Positions 28,169 to 37,105 of a stretch of 64,000 nt of DNA are shown one piece after another. This DNA comes from JAOUEA01 sp963790335 (GTDB lineage: Bacteria; Actinomycetota; UBA4738; HRBIN12), in contig CAWBOB010000008.1 of the NCBI GenBank assembly GCA_963790335.1, positions 310,001 through 374,000 on the forward strand. The letters run 5' to 3'. The translations under genes and the position numbers were made by a program. Every line of letters starts with the position of its first letter. Positions within the stretch are counted from its first letter, which is position 1. The notes under the pieces were generated by a model, which worked only from the letters and a program-made list of their open reading frames with translations, did no database searches and was not told the origin of the DNA.

Positions 28169-29583
28169 ACCACCTCGCGGGCCGGCAACTCGTCGGGGGT
28201 ACCGAAGCGCCCGAGCACCGCGGTCGCGGCCGCGATCGCGGGGCTGACCAGGTGGGTGCGCCCGCCCTTGCCCTGGCGGCCCTCGAAGTTGCGGTTGCTC
28301 GTGCTCGCGCTCCGCTCCCCGGGGCGCAGGATGTCGGGATTCATGCCCAGGCACATCGAGCAGCCTGCGCCTCGCCAATCGAACCCGGCCGCCGTGAACA
28401 CCCTGTCGAGCCCTTCCCGCTCGGCTTGGAGCTTCACGGCCACGCTGCCCGGAACGACCAACGCCCGAAGGTTCGAGGCGACGCTGCGACCGGCCACGAT
28501 CTCGGCCGCGACGCGCAGGTCCTCGATGCGAGAGTTCGTGCACGATCCCAGGAAGACGGTATCGGGCCGGATCTCCCGGATCGGAGTGCCGGGAGCGAGG
28601 TCCATGTAGGCCAGCGCCCTGGAGGCGGCCTCACGCTTCGCGGGCTCGTCGAAGCGGTCGGGATCGGGCACGGCCTCGCCGATGGTGACCGACTGCGCAG
28701 GGTTCGTGCCCCAGCTCACGAACGGCTCGAGCGAGGCCGCATCGAGCTCGACCTCGGCGTCGAAGCTCGCACCGGGGTCGGTCGGCAGGGAACGCCAGGC
28801 CTCGAGCGCCGCGGACCAGTCGGCGCCCACGGGCGCATGTGGCCTGCCCTCGACGTAGGCGAAGGTGGTGTCGTCGGGCGCCACCATGCCGGCGCGCGCA
28901 CCCGCCTCGATCGACATGTTGCAGACCGTCATGCGGCCTTCCATCGACAGGGCTCGGATCGCGGACCCGCGGTACTCGATCACGTGGCCGACACCGCCGC
29001 CGGTGCCGATGCGATTGATGATGGCCAGGATGATGTCCTTGGCGCTCACCCCATGAGGGAGTTCGCCCTCGACGGTCACGGCCATGGTCTTGGCGGGATG
29101 TTGCGGCAGGGTCTGGGTGGCGAGCACGTGCTCGACCTCGCTCGTGCCGATGCCGAACGCGAGCGCCCCGAACGCCCCGTGCGTCGAGGTGTGGGAGTCG
29201 CCGCAGACGATCGTCATACCGGGCTGCGTGTAGCCCATCTCGGGCCCGATCACGTGCACGATGCCTTGGCCGGCCCCGCCCCACGGATAGAGGGTGACTC
29301 CGAACTCGTCGGCGTTGGTCTGCAGCGCCTGCATCTGCCTCGCGCTGATCTCGTCGGTGACGGGACCGTCGGTGGTCGGCACGTTGTGGTCCATCGTGGC
29401 GACGGTGAGGTCCGGGCGGCGAACACGGCGGCCGTGCATGCGGAGGCTCTCGAAGGCCTGCGGGCTCGTGACCTCGTGCACCAGGTGCAGGTCGACGTAG
29501 AGCAGATCGGGTTCGCCGTCGGCGCGGTGCACGACGTGGCGCTCCCACACCTTCTCGGCAAGCGTCTGCGGTACCTGCACCAT
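28165..29583 (-). CDS. leuC: 3-isopropylmalate dehydratase large subunit
   Basis: A 472-residue aconitase-family [4Fe-4S] enzyme. Cluster cysteines are in FLGSCTNSRIEDL and GAGCSMCLGMNPD (C-x2-C); the substrate loops CGDSHTSTHGAFGALAFGIG and MDHNVPTTD are intact. The N-terminus MVQVPQTLAEKVWERHVVHR is normal. It forms an operon with leuD and is transcribed away from the IclR-type gene; the shared upstream region has two tandem palindromes. Confidence 0.96.
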   Translation of the reverse strand: MVQVPQTLAEKVWERHVVHRADGEPDLLYVDLHLVHEVTSPQAFESLRMHGRRVRRPDLTVATMDHNVPTTDGPVTDEISARQMQALQTNADEFGVTLYPWGGAGQGIVHVIGPEMGYTQPGMTIVCGDSHTSTHGAFGALAFGIGTSEVEHVLATQTLPQHPAKTMAVTVEGELPHGVSAKDIILAIINRIGTGGGVGHVIEYRGSAIRALSMEGRMTVCNMSIEAGARAGMVAPDDTTFAYVEGRPHAPVGADWSAALEAWRSLPTDPGASFDAEVELDAASLEPFVSWGTNPAQSVTIGEAVPDPDRFDEPAKREAASRALAYMDLAPGTPIREIRPDTVFLGSCTNSRIEDLRVAAEIVAGRSVASNLRALVVPGSVAVKLQAEREGLDRVFTAAGFDWRGAGCSMCLGMNPDILRPGERSASTSNRNFEGRQGKGGRTHLVSPAIAAATAVLGRFGTPDELPAREVV

Positions 29584-29663
29584 CGTGCCTCGGACCTTCC
29601 TGACGACTCGAGAGGGAGGCTGCCGGGCTTCGCCCCGCGCCTGCCCGGCCTGCTACCCTGCGT

Positions 29664-29700
29664 GTTCCACTATTTGGAACTCAGTTCCGTTATTTGGAAC
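29664..29700. promoter_or_regulatory. Tandem operator palindromes between leuC and the IclR-type gene
   Basis: Two 17-bp palindromes, GTTCCACTATTTGGAAC (29664-29680) and GTTCCGTTATTTGGAAC (29684-29700), are separated by TCA, giving a 20-bp centre-to-centre spacing (two helical turns, same face). The position between divergent leuCD and an IclR-family gene fits the binding site of that regulator, as known for NdgR/LtbR-type control of leuCD in actinobacteria. The assignment to this protein is inferred. Confidence 0.7.
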
Positions 29701-29721
29701 AGACCGAGGAGACGATAGCAG

Positions 29722-30574
29722 GTGGGCGGGACCCGAGACGAGGATCGACAGGCCGACGTTCGTCTGGCCAAGCGGGCGCGCGACCGGGAGATGCTCCAGT
29801 GGTTCCGCCAGAGCGAGGCGCAGGAGCCGGCCCTGGAAGCCCCCACCACCGCGGTCGGCACGCTCGACCGGATCGTGGACATCCTCAGGGCTGTGGAGGG
29901 AGGAGCACGGAGCTACACCGACATCACGAGGGCTACGCGAGTTGTCGCGCCCGACCGCGCATCGACTCATCCGAGCCCTGGAGGTGCACGGCTTCCTGCT
30001 GCAGGCCGGAAGCGCGGGCTACGCGTTGGGACCGAGGTTGCTGAGCCTCGCGGCGTCGGCGATGCGAGACCTGCCCCTTCGCGACCTGGCCCACCCGGCG
30101 CTCGAGCGATTGGCGAAGGCGACGGGCGAGAGCGCGCAGCTCTACGTGCGTGACGGCGAGGTGCGGGTCTGCGTCGATGCCGTCGAATCGGAGAGCGAAC
30201 TGCGAACGATCGTCGCGGTCGGTGCCACCCTTCCGCTGACGAAGGGCTCGGCAGGCAAGGTGTTCCTCGCGTGGGCCGACGATGCCGATCGCAGGCGAGT
30301 GCTGGCCTCGTTGCCCGACGATGCTGCGGTCAGCCTGGCACGCATGATCGCCACCACCGCCCGACGCGGCTGGGCCGACAGCATCGGAGAGCGGGAGGCG
30401 GGGGTGGCGTCGGTGAGTGCTCCGATCTTCGATGCGACCGGCGCGCTCGTCGCAGCCGTGTCGGTCTCCGGCCCGGCCAACCGCATCGGGGCGCTGCGAG
30501 GCCGCCGCTCCGCGCCCGCCGTCACCGACGCCGCGCGCCAGGTCGAGGAAGCGCTCGGCGTAGCGCGGAGCTGA
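29722..30574 (+). CDS. IclR-family transcriptional regulator (frame break near 29940)
   Basis: About 283 residues. The N-terminal winged helix is split. The first piece ends TTAVGTLDRIVDILRAVEGG ARSYTDITRAT, and LSRPTAHRLIRALEVHGFLL (recognition helix) continues in the next frame; one surplus base explains it. The C-terminal effector domain is intact (RDLAHPALERLAKATGESAQ, LPLTKGSAGKVFLAW, SVSAPIFDATGALVAAVSVS). Divergence from leuCD suggests an NdgR/LtbR-like repressor of leucine synthesis. The GTG start lacks a strong ribosome site. An 80-residue N-terminal extension before the winged helix is longer than usual. Confidence 0.8.
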
Positions 30575-30599
30575 GCACCTCGCGTAAGCTCGGGCGCAC

Positions 30600-32175
30600 A
30601 TGTCTCGCGCCCAGGTCTTGCAACGCACGGTGGATGGCTGGCTCACGGGCCGTCGCGCCGTGATCGCCTCGGTCGCGACCTTCAGCGCGGTGGCCCTCAT
30701 CGCTGCGACGCCGAGATCGCCCTTCCATCCGGTGCTCCCCGAGAGCCACGGCAGCGGACCGGTGGGCGTGCTCGCCCGGCTGCTCTTCCTCGACCACCTG
30801 CCCCACGGCGTGCTGATCGTCATCGGTTTCCTCGCGATGATCTCGGCCGGTATCGCGTTCCTGCTGCTCCTGTGTGGCGGCAGAGCGCGGTGAGATCCCC
30901 ACCCGTCAGGTCGTCATGCTCGCGGTCGCGTTCCACGTCGTCGTGCTGTTGCTGCCGCTGCTGCTCTCGCGTGACGTGTTCAGCTACGCGTTCTACGGAC
31001 GCATCCTGAGCCGCTACGGCCAGAACCCCTACAACAGCACCCCGGCCGACTTCCCCGCCAGCGACATCTCACGCTTCGTCTGGGACGGGTGGCGCGACAC
31101 GCCCTCGGTGTACGGTCCCGTGTTCGTCTGGCTCGCCGCGGCCATCACCGCCGTCTTCCGCGGCCTGGCCGACGTCATCGAGGCGTTCCGCGCGATCGCG
31201 GTCGCCGCGAGCCTCGGCTCGCTCTGGTTCGTGGTGCGGCGTCGTCGGACGGGTCCGCCCGGACCGCCAGGCCTACGCCGCCGCGATGATCGGGGTCAAC
31301 CCGGTCGTCCTGTTCCACACGGTGGGCGGAGGCCACGTCGACGCGCTCGTCATGCTGTCGGTGGCTGCGGCCATCTACCTCGTGGCCACCGAGCGGGAGC
31401 TGAGCGCGACCGTCGCGCTCAGCGTCGGCGCGCTGGTGAAGATCTCGGCCGCGGTGCCGCTCGCCCTGCTTGATCGCGTACGTGGCGACCCGCACGGAGC
31501 CATCACGACGATGGAAAGTGGTCGCCGCTCACGTCGGCACCGCGCTCGGCGATCGCGTTCGTCGCCGCCGTGCCGTTCATGCAGCGATCGAACCCGACCC
31601 TCGGCATGTTGCAGCTCATGCAGCACGATTCGTGGATCGCACCACCGGCGCTGGTCGAGCGCATCTTCGAGGGCATCGGGACCGTGATCGCCGGCGACTT
31701 GGGCGGCACGGGCGGTGTCGTGCTCGCGAGGCTCGTCATCTTCGTGGCGCTCGCCGCCGGCCTGCTCACGATCGTGCGTCAGGTCGTGCGCCATGCCGGC
31801 GAGGGGTCCGTCTCGTTCCTCGCAGCCGCGTGGGGATGGTCGTTCCTGCTCATGATGCTCTTCTCACCCACGCTCTTCCCCTGGTACTTCGCGTGGATCC
31901 TGCCGGTGGCGTGGGCGCTGCCCCGTGTGCCGCGGCGCACCCTGGAGCTCTCGTTCATCGCGCTCGTCACCGCGCAGCTCACGACCGAGAACTTCCGGCT
32001 TCCCGGTTGGATGCACGTCGACATCGCGATCGGGCACCCGATCCTCGTGATCGTGCTGGTGTGGTTCCTGCGTGACCTCTACCTGCGACTCAAGCACGAC
32101 GTGCCGCTCGACGCCGAGACCGAGACGGTGCTGCTGGCGCGCGCCGAGGCGAGGCCGCCCACCTACCAGGCGTAG
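30600..32175 (+). CDS. MptB-like polyprenol-phosphomannose mannosyltransferase (four frame breaks)
   Basis: GT-C membrane glycosyltransferase of about 524 residues. Pieces in successive frames read as one protein: MSRAQVLQRTVDGWLTGRRA, then SRDVFSYAFYGRILSRYGQN PY with the catalytic Asp, AYAAAMIGVNPVVLFHTVGG GHVD, LLIAYVATRTEPSRRW, and FMQRSNPTLGMLQLMQHDSW to LPGWMHVDIAIGHPILVIVL. Frame steps near 30880, 31245, 31468 and 31550 each fit one surplus base. The family adds alpha-1,6-mannose to lipomannan precursors outside the membrane in mycolata and relatives; its acceptor here is unknown. TAAGCT lies nine bases before the ATG. Confidence 0.75.
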
Positions 32176-33135
32176 GCTTCGGGCGCCGGACCGCCCGGGC
32201 CGGGGAAGATCTCGTCGAGCTTCGAGAGCACGCCGGCGTCGAGCTTGATGTCGAGGGCGTGCATCGCGTGCAGCAGCTGCTCCTCGGTGCGCGGACCGAT
32301 GATCGGAGCGGTCACGGCGGGCTGATGCAGGAGCCAGGCGAGGGCGACATGCGCCGGGTCCTCGCCGAGATCCGCGCAGAGCGCTTCCCACGGTTGCAGC
32401 TTCGAGCGGTTCGCCTCGATCTCGCCACGCATGTACTCGGTGCCCCGCCGGCCCTCCTCGACCTTCTTGAGGGCGCCGGCGAGCAGCCCTCCCGACAAGG
32501 GGCTGTACGCGATCAGGCCCATGCCGTACTCCTGCACCGCCGGGATCACCTCGAGCTCGAGCGTGCGCGCGGTGAGGTTGTAGAGCGACTGCTCGGTGGC
32601 GAGTCCCAGGGAACCCCGGTCGCGCGCGATCTCGTTGCCACGAGCGATGTGCCACCCGGCGAAGTTCGACGAGCCGACGTAGAAGATCTTGCCGGTGCGC
32701 TTGAGCTGCTCCATCGCCTCCCAGATCTCGTCCCACCATGCGTTCCGGTCGATGTGGTGCATCTGGTAGAGGTCGATGCGGTCGGTGCCGAGCCGCCGCA
32801 GCGATTCCTCGCACTGCCGCACGATGGCGAGCTTCGACAGCCGGCCCTCGTTCGGCCAGTCGCCCATCGTGCCGTACACCTTGGTGGCGAGCACCACCTT
32901 GTCACGACGCCCGCCCCCCTTGGCGACCCAGCGCCCGATGATCTCCTCGGTGGCTCCGACGCCGAGGTGGCGCCCGTAGACGTTGGCGGTGTCGAAGAAG
33001 TTGATGCCGTTGGCGACGGCGGCATCCATGATCGTGTGCGAGTCGGACTCCGAGGCGTGCGGTCCGAAGTTCATCGTGCCGAGGCAGAGCCGGCGAGACG
33101 ACCAGACCCAACCGTCCGACGTGCGTGTACTCCAT
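32163..33135 (-). CDS. Aldo-keto reductase (frame break near 33085)
   Basis: NAD(P)H-dependent oxidoreductase of about 323 residues. The catalytic tetrad is visible as Asp and Tyr in FFDTANVYG, Lys in LATKVYG and His in YQMHHID. The cofactor loop is SNFAGWHIARG, followed by LTARTLELEVIPAVQEYGMG and IIGPRTEEQL. The first 14 residues (MEYTHVGRLGLVVS) are in a different frame from RLCLGTMNFGPHASESDSHT, which one extra base explains. TAGACT (33143-33148) is seven bases upstream of the ATG and includes the stop codon of the upstream MFS gene. Substrate unknown. Confidence 0.85.
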
Positions 33136-33145
33136 GCGCAGCAGT

Positions 33146-34460
33146 CTACGTCGGGGTCGATGAAGGCTCGACGACCGCGTCCAGGTCGGTCTCCGGTTCG
33201 GCGAGGCGACCGTCGCGCTCCGGATCGCGCGCGCCGCTCACGAACATGAATGCGATGGTGATGGCCGCGCCCAGCACACCCGCACCGATCAGCGTCGCGT
33301 CGGCGCCGAGAGCCCCCGCCAGCGGTCCGACGATGGCGAACGACAGCGGCACGCCCGCGATCGAGATCATCCAGTCGAGGCTGATGACGCGGCCCAGCAG
33401 GTGGCGAGGCACGAGCCGCTGCAGCATCGTGTACCAGAGCACGATCAGCAACGCGATCGACCCCTCGGCGATGAAGCCGAACACCATCGCCTGCCAGATC
33501 GAGGTCGCCAGACCGAACCCGGCCGTCATCAGCATGCCGACCGCCCACGCGAGGTACATGATCGTGAGCGGACGGCGGGGCAGCGTTCCGCGCTGTCCCA
33601 TCGATGAGGCCGACGATCACCGACCCGAGGCCACCGGCGCCGAACACGAGCCCGAGCGCGAACTCGTCGCCGTCGCAGGTCGTTCGTGACGATGTAGGGC
33701 ACGAGCACCTCCCACGGACCCCAGACGCAGAGCAGGCTGACCGTGCGCGGCGACCAAGAGCTGCCCAGATCCACGTCTGACCGCGCACGTAGCGGATGCC
33801 CTCCGTCGATCTCGGCCCAGAGACCGACTGACGCGCACCTGCGCTCGAGACGTGGCCGCGTGCGGATCAGCGTAGATCATCACCGCCGACCACGCGAAGG
33901 TGACCGCCGTCGACGAGGAAGGCGCCGCCCGACGCCGATCAGTCCGCTCAGCACGCCGCCGATCGAGCGGGCCGAGGAACAGCATCGAAGCCGGCCGCAC
34001 GAACTGCGCGAGCGAGTTCGCCTCGACGAGCAGGTCCTCCGGGCACGATCGTCGGAAGGATCGAGGAGAACGCCGGCTGGAAGATCGCCTGTCCGGCGCC
34101 GAACACGGCGACGAGGCCAAGCGAGCAACGGGCATCGTCAGCTCGCCGGCGATCGACAGCAGGCCGATCGCGCTGATGGTGCCCAGGCGGATCAGGTCGC
34201 CGGCGATCATCAGGCGCCGCCGATCCAATCGGTCGGAGAGCGCGCCGCTCGCGAGCATCAGCACGCACCTGGGGAGCGCTCCAGGCGAGTCCCACCATCG
34301 CGAGCGCGCTCGGGCCGTTCGAGATCTCGAACACCTGCAGCGCCATCGCCACGACGTAGATGCCGTCGCCGATCATCGAGACCGTCATGCCGATCCAGAG
34401 CAGCCGGAAATCGCGGATCGCGAGCGGACGGATCACACCGAGACGACTGCCGGCAGCCAT
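33146..34460 (-). CDS. MFS transporter (several frame breaks)
   Basis: Major-facilitator exporter of about 435 residues, resembling the EntS/MFS_3 group. Recognisable pieces in shifting frames are IRDFRLLWIGMTVSMIGDGI, ALAMVGLAWSAPQV, LASGALSDRLDRRRLMIAGD (loop 2-3 motif), LGLVAVFGAGQAIFQPAFSS, LLVEANSLAQFVRPASMLFL, VTFAWSAVMIYADPH and an intact C-terminal quarter from LTIMYLAWAVGMLMTAGFGL. At least seven frame steps occur between 34270 and 33600. Either this stretch is poorly sequenced or the gene is decaying. TAAGCT (34470-34475) lies nine bases upstream of the ATG. Substrate unknown. Confidence 0.65.
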
Positions 34461-34489
34461 GGGGTGTCGAGCTTAGGGGATGCGGAGGG

Positions 34490-34566
<77 letters not shown>

Positions 34567-34618
34567 AATATATGGTTTGACCTGCGGTTATGTGGTGGTA
34601 GCCGCCCCACCACCAGGC

Positions 34619-34647
34619 TTGCATCCAAGCCCCAGAGCGGATATCCT
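34619..34647 (+). promoter_or_regulatory. Candidate integrase promoter
   Basis: TTGCAT (34619-34624), a 17-bp spacer, then TATCCT (34642-34647), about 50 bp upstream of the integrase ATG. The putative arm-site repeat GCATCCAAGCCC (34621-34632) overlaps the -35, so integrase binding could repress its own transcription. Confidence 0.45.
34621..34632 (+). repeat. Possible integrase arm-type site, left
   Basis: GCATCCAAGCCC, repeated at 50325-50336 in the same orientation near the right end. It lies 55 bp inside attL. Confidence 0.4.
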
Positions 34648-34697
34648 GTGAGTGTCTGATTCTCAGGAATTCGCACCCGGCGAGAGGAGCAACGGTG

Positions 34698-35666
34698 ATG
34701 GAGACGGCAACCACGCTCAGGAGTCTACCGGTCGGTGAAGGTGACTTCGACCTCTACGCAGGCCGCTGGCGGCGCCACATGAAGGCGGACAGCAAGGCCG
34801 AGCGTACGATCATCGACTACCTGAGGGTGCTCGCGTACTTCGATGAGTGGCTCGCGAACACGGGCCGCAGCCGTTTCGTCGCCGACGTGACCAAAGCCGA
34901 CATCGAGGCGTTCAAGTCGTTCTGGCTCGAGGCCACCCACCCGGACGGCACGATCTACGAGCCCAACACCGCTCGGCTCTACACCGCCACGCTCAAGTCG
35001 TTCTTCCGCTGGACGCACGAGGGGCTCGATGAGGGCGACGGAACGGATCACAACCCCGCCGAGATGGTCCGGTTACCCAAGGTGCCCCGCAAGGTGATGG
35101 AGATTCCCGAGCCCAAGGCAATCGACGCCGTGATGGCAACGACCAGGGGCACGAGCTTTGCCGACCGCCGTGACCGAGCTCTACTCGGCTTCCTGATCTC
35201 GAGCGGCACGCGGGAGTCGGGCGTCGCGAACCTTCGCGTTGACGACGTGCACCTCGACGCCAAGCACCCTTACGCCACGATCGTGCTGAAGGGTGGGAAT
35301 CAGCACAAGGCGCGCATGGACGCGGAGACGGTCAAAGACATGGACCGCTACCTCGCCCTTCGCCGGCGTCACCCACACGCCTCGAGCCCGTACCTGTGGC
35401 TCGGCCCTCGTGGGCGGATGACGGCGAGCGGGGTCTATCAGATGGTCGCTCGCCGCGCGAAGCTCGCTGGCGTTCACGTGACCGTGCACGACTTCCGACG
35501 CTTCGCCGCCTCTACCTTGCTCGCGCGGGGCGCGACGATCGACGACACGATGACGCTACTCGGGTGGACAGACCGCACCATGCCCTCGAGGTACGCGGCC
35601 GGCACGGCCGACGAGCGTGCTGCCGAGACCCACGCCCGGCTGAACCCGAGGGCTCGCGAGGTCTGA
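34698..35666 (+). CDS. int: Tyrosine recombinase/integrase of the element
   Basis: A 322-residue site-specific recombinase. The N-terminal SAM-like arm and core-binding domain spans about 15-105 (FDLYAGRWRRHMKADSKAER, YLRVLAYFDEWLANTGRSRF). The catalytic domain has Arg in SSGTRESGVANLRVDDV, Lys in VLKGGNQHKAR, HDFRR (His-x2-Arg), LGWTDRT with Trp in the second-His position, and the nucleophile Tyr in SRYAAG. The ATG at 34698 lies 9 nt after GAGGAG; a GTG one codon earlier is possible. It sits 130 bp from attL, typical for an element's int. Confidence 0.92.
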   Translation: METATTLRSLPVGEGDFDLYAGRWRRHMKADSKAERTIIDYLRVLAYFDEWLANTGRSRFVADVTKADIEAFKSFWLEATHPDGTIYEPNTARLYTATLKSFFRWTHEGLDEGDGTDHNPAEMVRLPKVPRKVMEIPEPKAIDAVMATTRGTSFADRRDRALLGFLISSGTRESGVANLRVDDVHLDAKHPYATIVLKGGNQHKARMDAETVKDMDRYLALRRRHPHASSPYLWLGPRGRMTASGVYQMVARRAKLAGVHVTVHDFRRFAASTLLARGATIDDTMTLLGWTDRTMPSRYAAGTADERAAETHARLNPRAREV

Positions 35667-36041
35667 AGTCAACCTTCTGCGCCGGGCTGTCACTGAATCG
35701 CAACATCTTCGGGCAGACCGGCGTCGGAGGCACCACGTAATATCGGCCGCACAACAGGAATAGCAGTTCCTCGCAGCGTCGAGGTCCGGCACGGCCGCCC
35801 CCCGATTTGGGGACCTGACTAGGAGCGGCCAGGGTCAAGAGCCTGACACTCAGGGAGTGTCACCGGATGGAGCCCCGTCAGGGTGGGCCACTCGTCGCCT
35901 CTGAATCGCAGGGCCGTGGGGATCCAAGGATGGCCAAGGAGCCAGCCTCCTCCGGAGCGCAGCGGCACCCAGGGGGTGCTGAAGGAACACCGATAGGCCC
36001 AGGACTGCGGCGGGCCTCTTGGATCCTTCGGAGGTGCTGCA
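35667..36041. other. Non-coding gap between integrase and Xis-like gene
   Basis: No supportable gene. It contains the inverted repeat TGACACT-CAGGG-AGTGTCA at about 35844-35862 without a T-run, and the inverted pair GGATCCAA/TTGGATCC at about 35919 and 36018. A GGAGGT ribosome site leads into the next gene. These repeats may be operator or Xis/Int binding sites; this is not established. Confidence 0.4.
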
Positions 36042-36254
36042 ATGCCTGGTTCCCCCTCGGAACCGTTGGGTGTCGTCGAAGACACCCTTCGCGACGTTCA
36101 CTACGTCGCCCATCGCCTGAGCGTGCCAACGCGCAGGGTCTATGAGCTCGCTGAGAGCGGCGCGATCGGTCACTACAAGATCGGTCATCGAACGCTTCGG
36201 TTCAGCGACGAGCACATCGACGCGTTCTTGTCAGCGCGGGAGGTGGCTGTCTGA
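36042..36254 (+). CDS. Excisionase-like helix-turn-helix protein
   Basis: A 70-residue protein with a MerR/excisionase-type winged helix: VHYVAHRLSVPTRRVYELAE, then SGAIGHYKIGHRTLRFSDEH (wing) and IDAFLSAREVA. Such proteins direct Int toward excision or act as transcription regulators. It has a GGAGGT ribosome site and overlaps the next start (TGATG). Its location downstream of int in an integrative element supports the Xis reading. Confidence 0.75.
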   Translation: MPGSPSEPLGVVEDTLRDVHYVAHRLSVPTRRVYELAESGAIGHYKIGHRTLRFSDEHIDAFLSAREVAV

Positions 36255-36523
36255 TGGCCGCCGCCACAAGCTTGAGTGCCGCCGAGCTGTCCGAACGGGG
36301 CAGGCTCGCGGCCAATACTCGATGGGCTCGGGAAGATCCTCGAGAGCAAGCAGCGAGGGCACGCGCCAGTCTGGACGAGCGGCTCCGCCGACAGGCTGAC
36401 CCCGACGGCACGCTCCCCCCTGCCGAAGTGGATCGCAGGGCGCGGGCGCTGCTCGACGCACACATGGCTCGGATGCGATTCGCCAAGTCTCGCGCTCGTT
36501 CGAGCGGAGAGGCGGTCGCATGA
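36254..36523 (+). CDS. Small element protein of unknown function
   Basis: 89 residues, highly charged and helical (SAAELSERGRLAANTRWARE, then ARARASLDERLRRQADPDG and LDAHMARMRFAKSRAR). The RGR-x-AA-x-TRWA segment recurs in small actinophage and plasmid proteins, but I cannot name a family. It overlaps both neighbours by a few bases, so it is part of the early operon. Confidence 0.6.
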   Translation: MAAATSLSAAELSERGRLAANTRWAREDPREQAARARASLDERLRRQADPDGTLPPAEVDRRARALLDAHMARMRFAKSRARSSGEAVA

Positions 36524-36723
36524 GCTGGCCGGGATTCTGCGTCGCTTGCGGCCACCGAATCGACCTCGATGCGGTGCGCGCATACAGGGATCCGGGCCGT
36601 GCGTACGTCCACGGCTGCGGCCGAGCCCTACTCCAACTCCGCAAAGACGAACGCCCCCGCCCGGTAGAGGCGAAGGGCGTTCTTTTGCATGGAAAGGAAG
36701 CACCCAATGAGTACCGCACCTGA
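36520..36723 (+). CDS. Small zinc-ribbon-like protein
   Basis: 67 residues with FCVACGHRIDLD and a third Cys in YVHGCGRALL, suggesting a partial zinc site. It overlaps the previous gene as ATGA. A terminator-like hairpin sits inside its last third, and the last codons run into the ribosome site of the next gene, so the natural end may be less constrained. Function unknown. Confidence 0.5.
   Translation: MSWPGFCVACGHRIDLDAVRAYRDPGRAYVHGCGRALLQLRKDERPRPVEAKGVLLHGKEAPNEYRT
36649..36686 (+). terminator. Intrinsic terminator-like hairpin ahead of replication genes
   Basis: A perfect 8-bp stem GAACGCCC (36649-36656) / GGGCGTTC (36675-36682) followed by TTTT. It would separate the int-proximal operon from the primase operon, or attenuate it, because the next gene begins only 20 nt later. 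Confidence 0.5.
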
Positions 36724-37105
36724 CAAGGACTTTCCAGAGAGCCATCGCTTCAACGACGAGGGCAACTCGATCGCCGGCACCGTCAAGTCCTACACCGAGG
36801 GCGCAGGCAAGTTCGGGCCGGTCCCGATCATGAACCTCGACACCGACATGGGCGAGCGGGCCGTGTGGCTCTTCTCCTCGATCCTGCGCGAGAAGGTCGG
36901 CAAGGCTGCTCCGAAGATCGGCGAGCACGTGGTCGTGACCTATCTCGGTGAAGCGGTGTCGAGCGCGAGCGGCAATACCTACAAGAAGTGGAGTGTCGAG
37001 ACACCCGCCCGGCCTGCTGAGGTTCCTGACTTCGCATCGTGGGCGCAGGACTCGACCTACCGGGGCGACGAGCCCATGCCCGAAGAGCCGTCGCCATGGA
37101 GCTGA
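36707..37105 (+). CDS. Possible ssDNA-binding/OB-fold-like replication protein
   Basis: 132 residues, start MSTAPDKDFPESHRF after a GGAAAGGAAG ribosome site. The beta-rich segment IAGTVKSYTEGAGKFGPVPI MNLDTDMGERAVWLF, then KIGEHVVVTYLGEAVSSASG NTYKKWSVE, resembles OB-fold proteins found next to phage primases. An acidic tail (PMPEEPSPWS) recalls SSB tails. The role is inferred from fold impression and context. The stop overlaps the primase start by 10 bp. Confidence 0.5.
   Translation: MSTAPDKDFPESHRFNDEGNSIAGTVKSYTEGAGKFGPVPIMNLDTDMGERAVWLFSSILREKVGKAAPKIGEHVVVTYLGEAVSSASGNTYKKWSVETPARPAEVPDFASWAQDSTYRGDEPMPEEPSPWS

Noticed and set aside
7300..31560. GATC-associated insertion hotspot behind the frame breaks
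   Set aside because: Several extra bases lie near GATCG, but many do not, and GATC is common in this GC-rich DNA.
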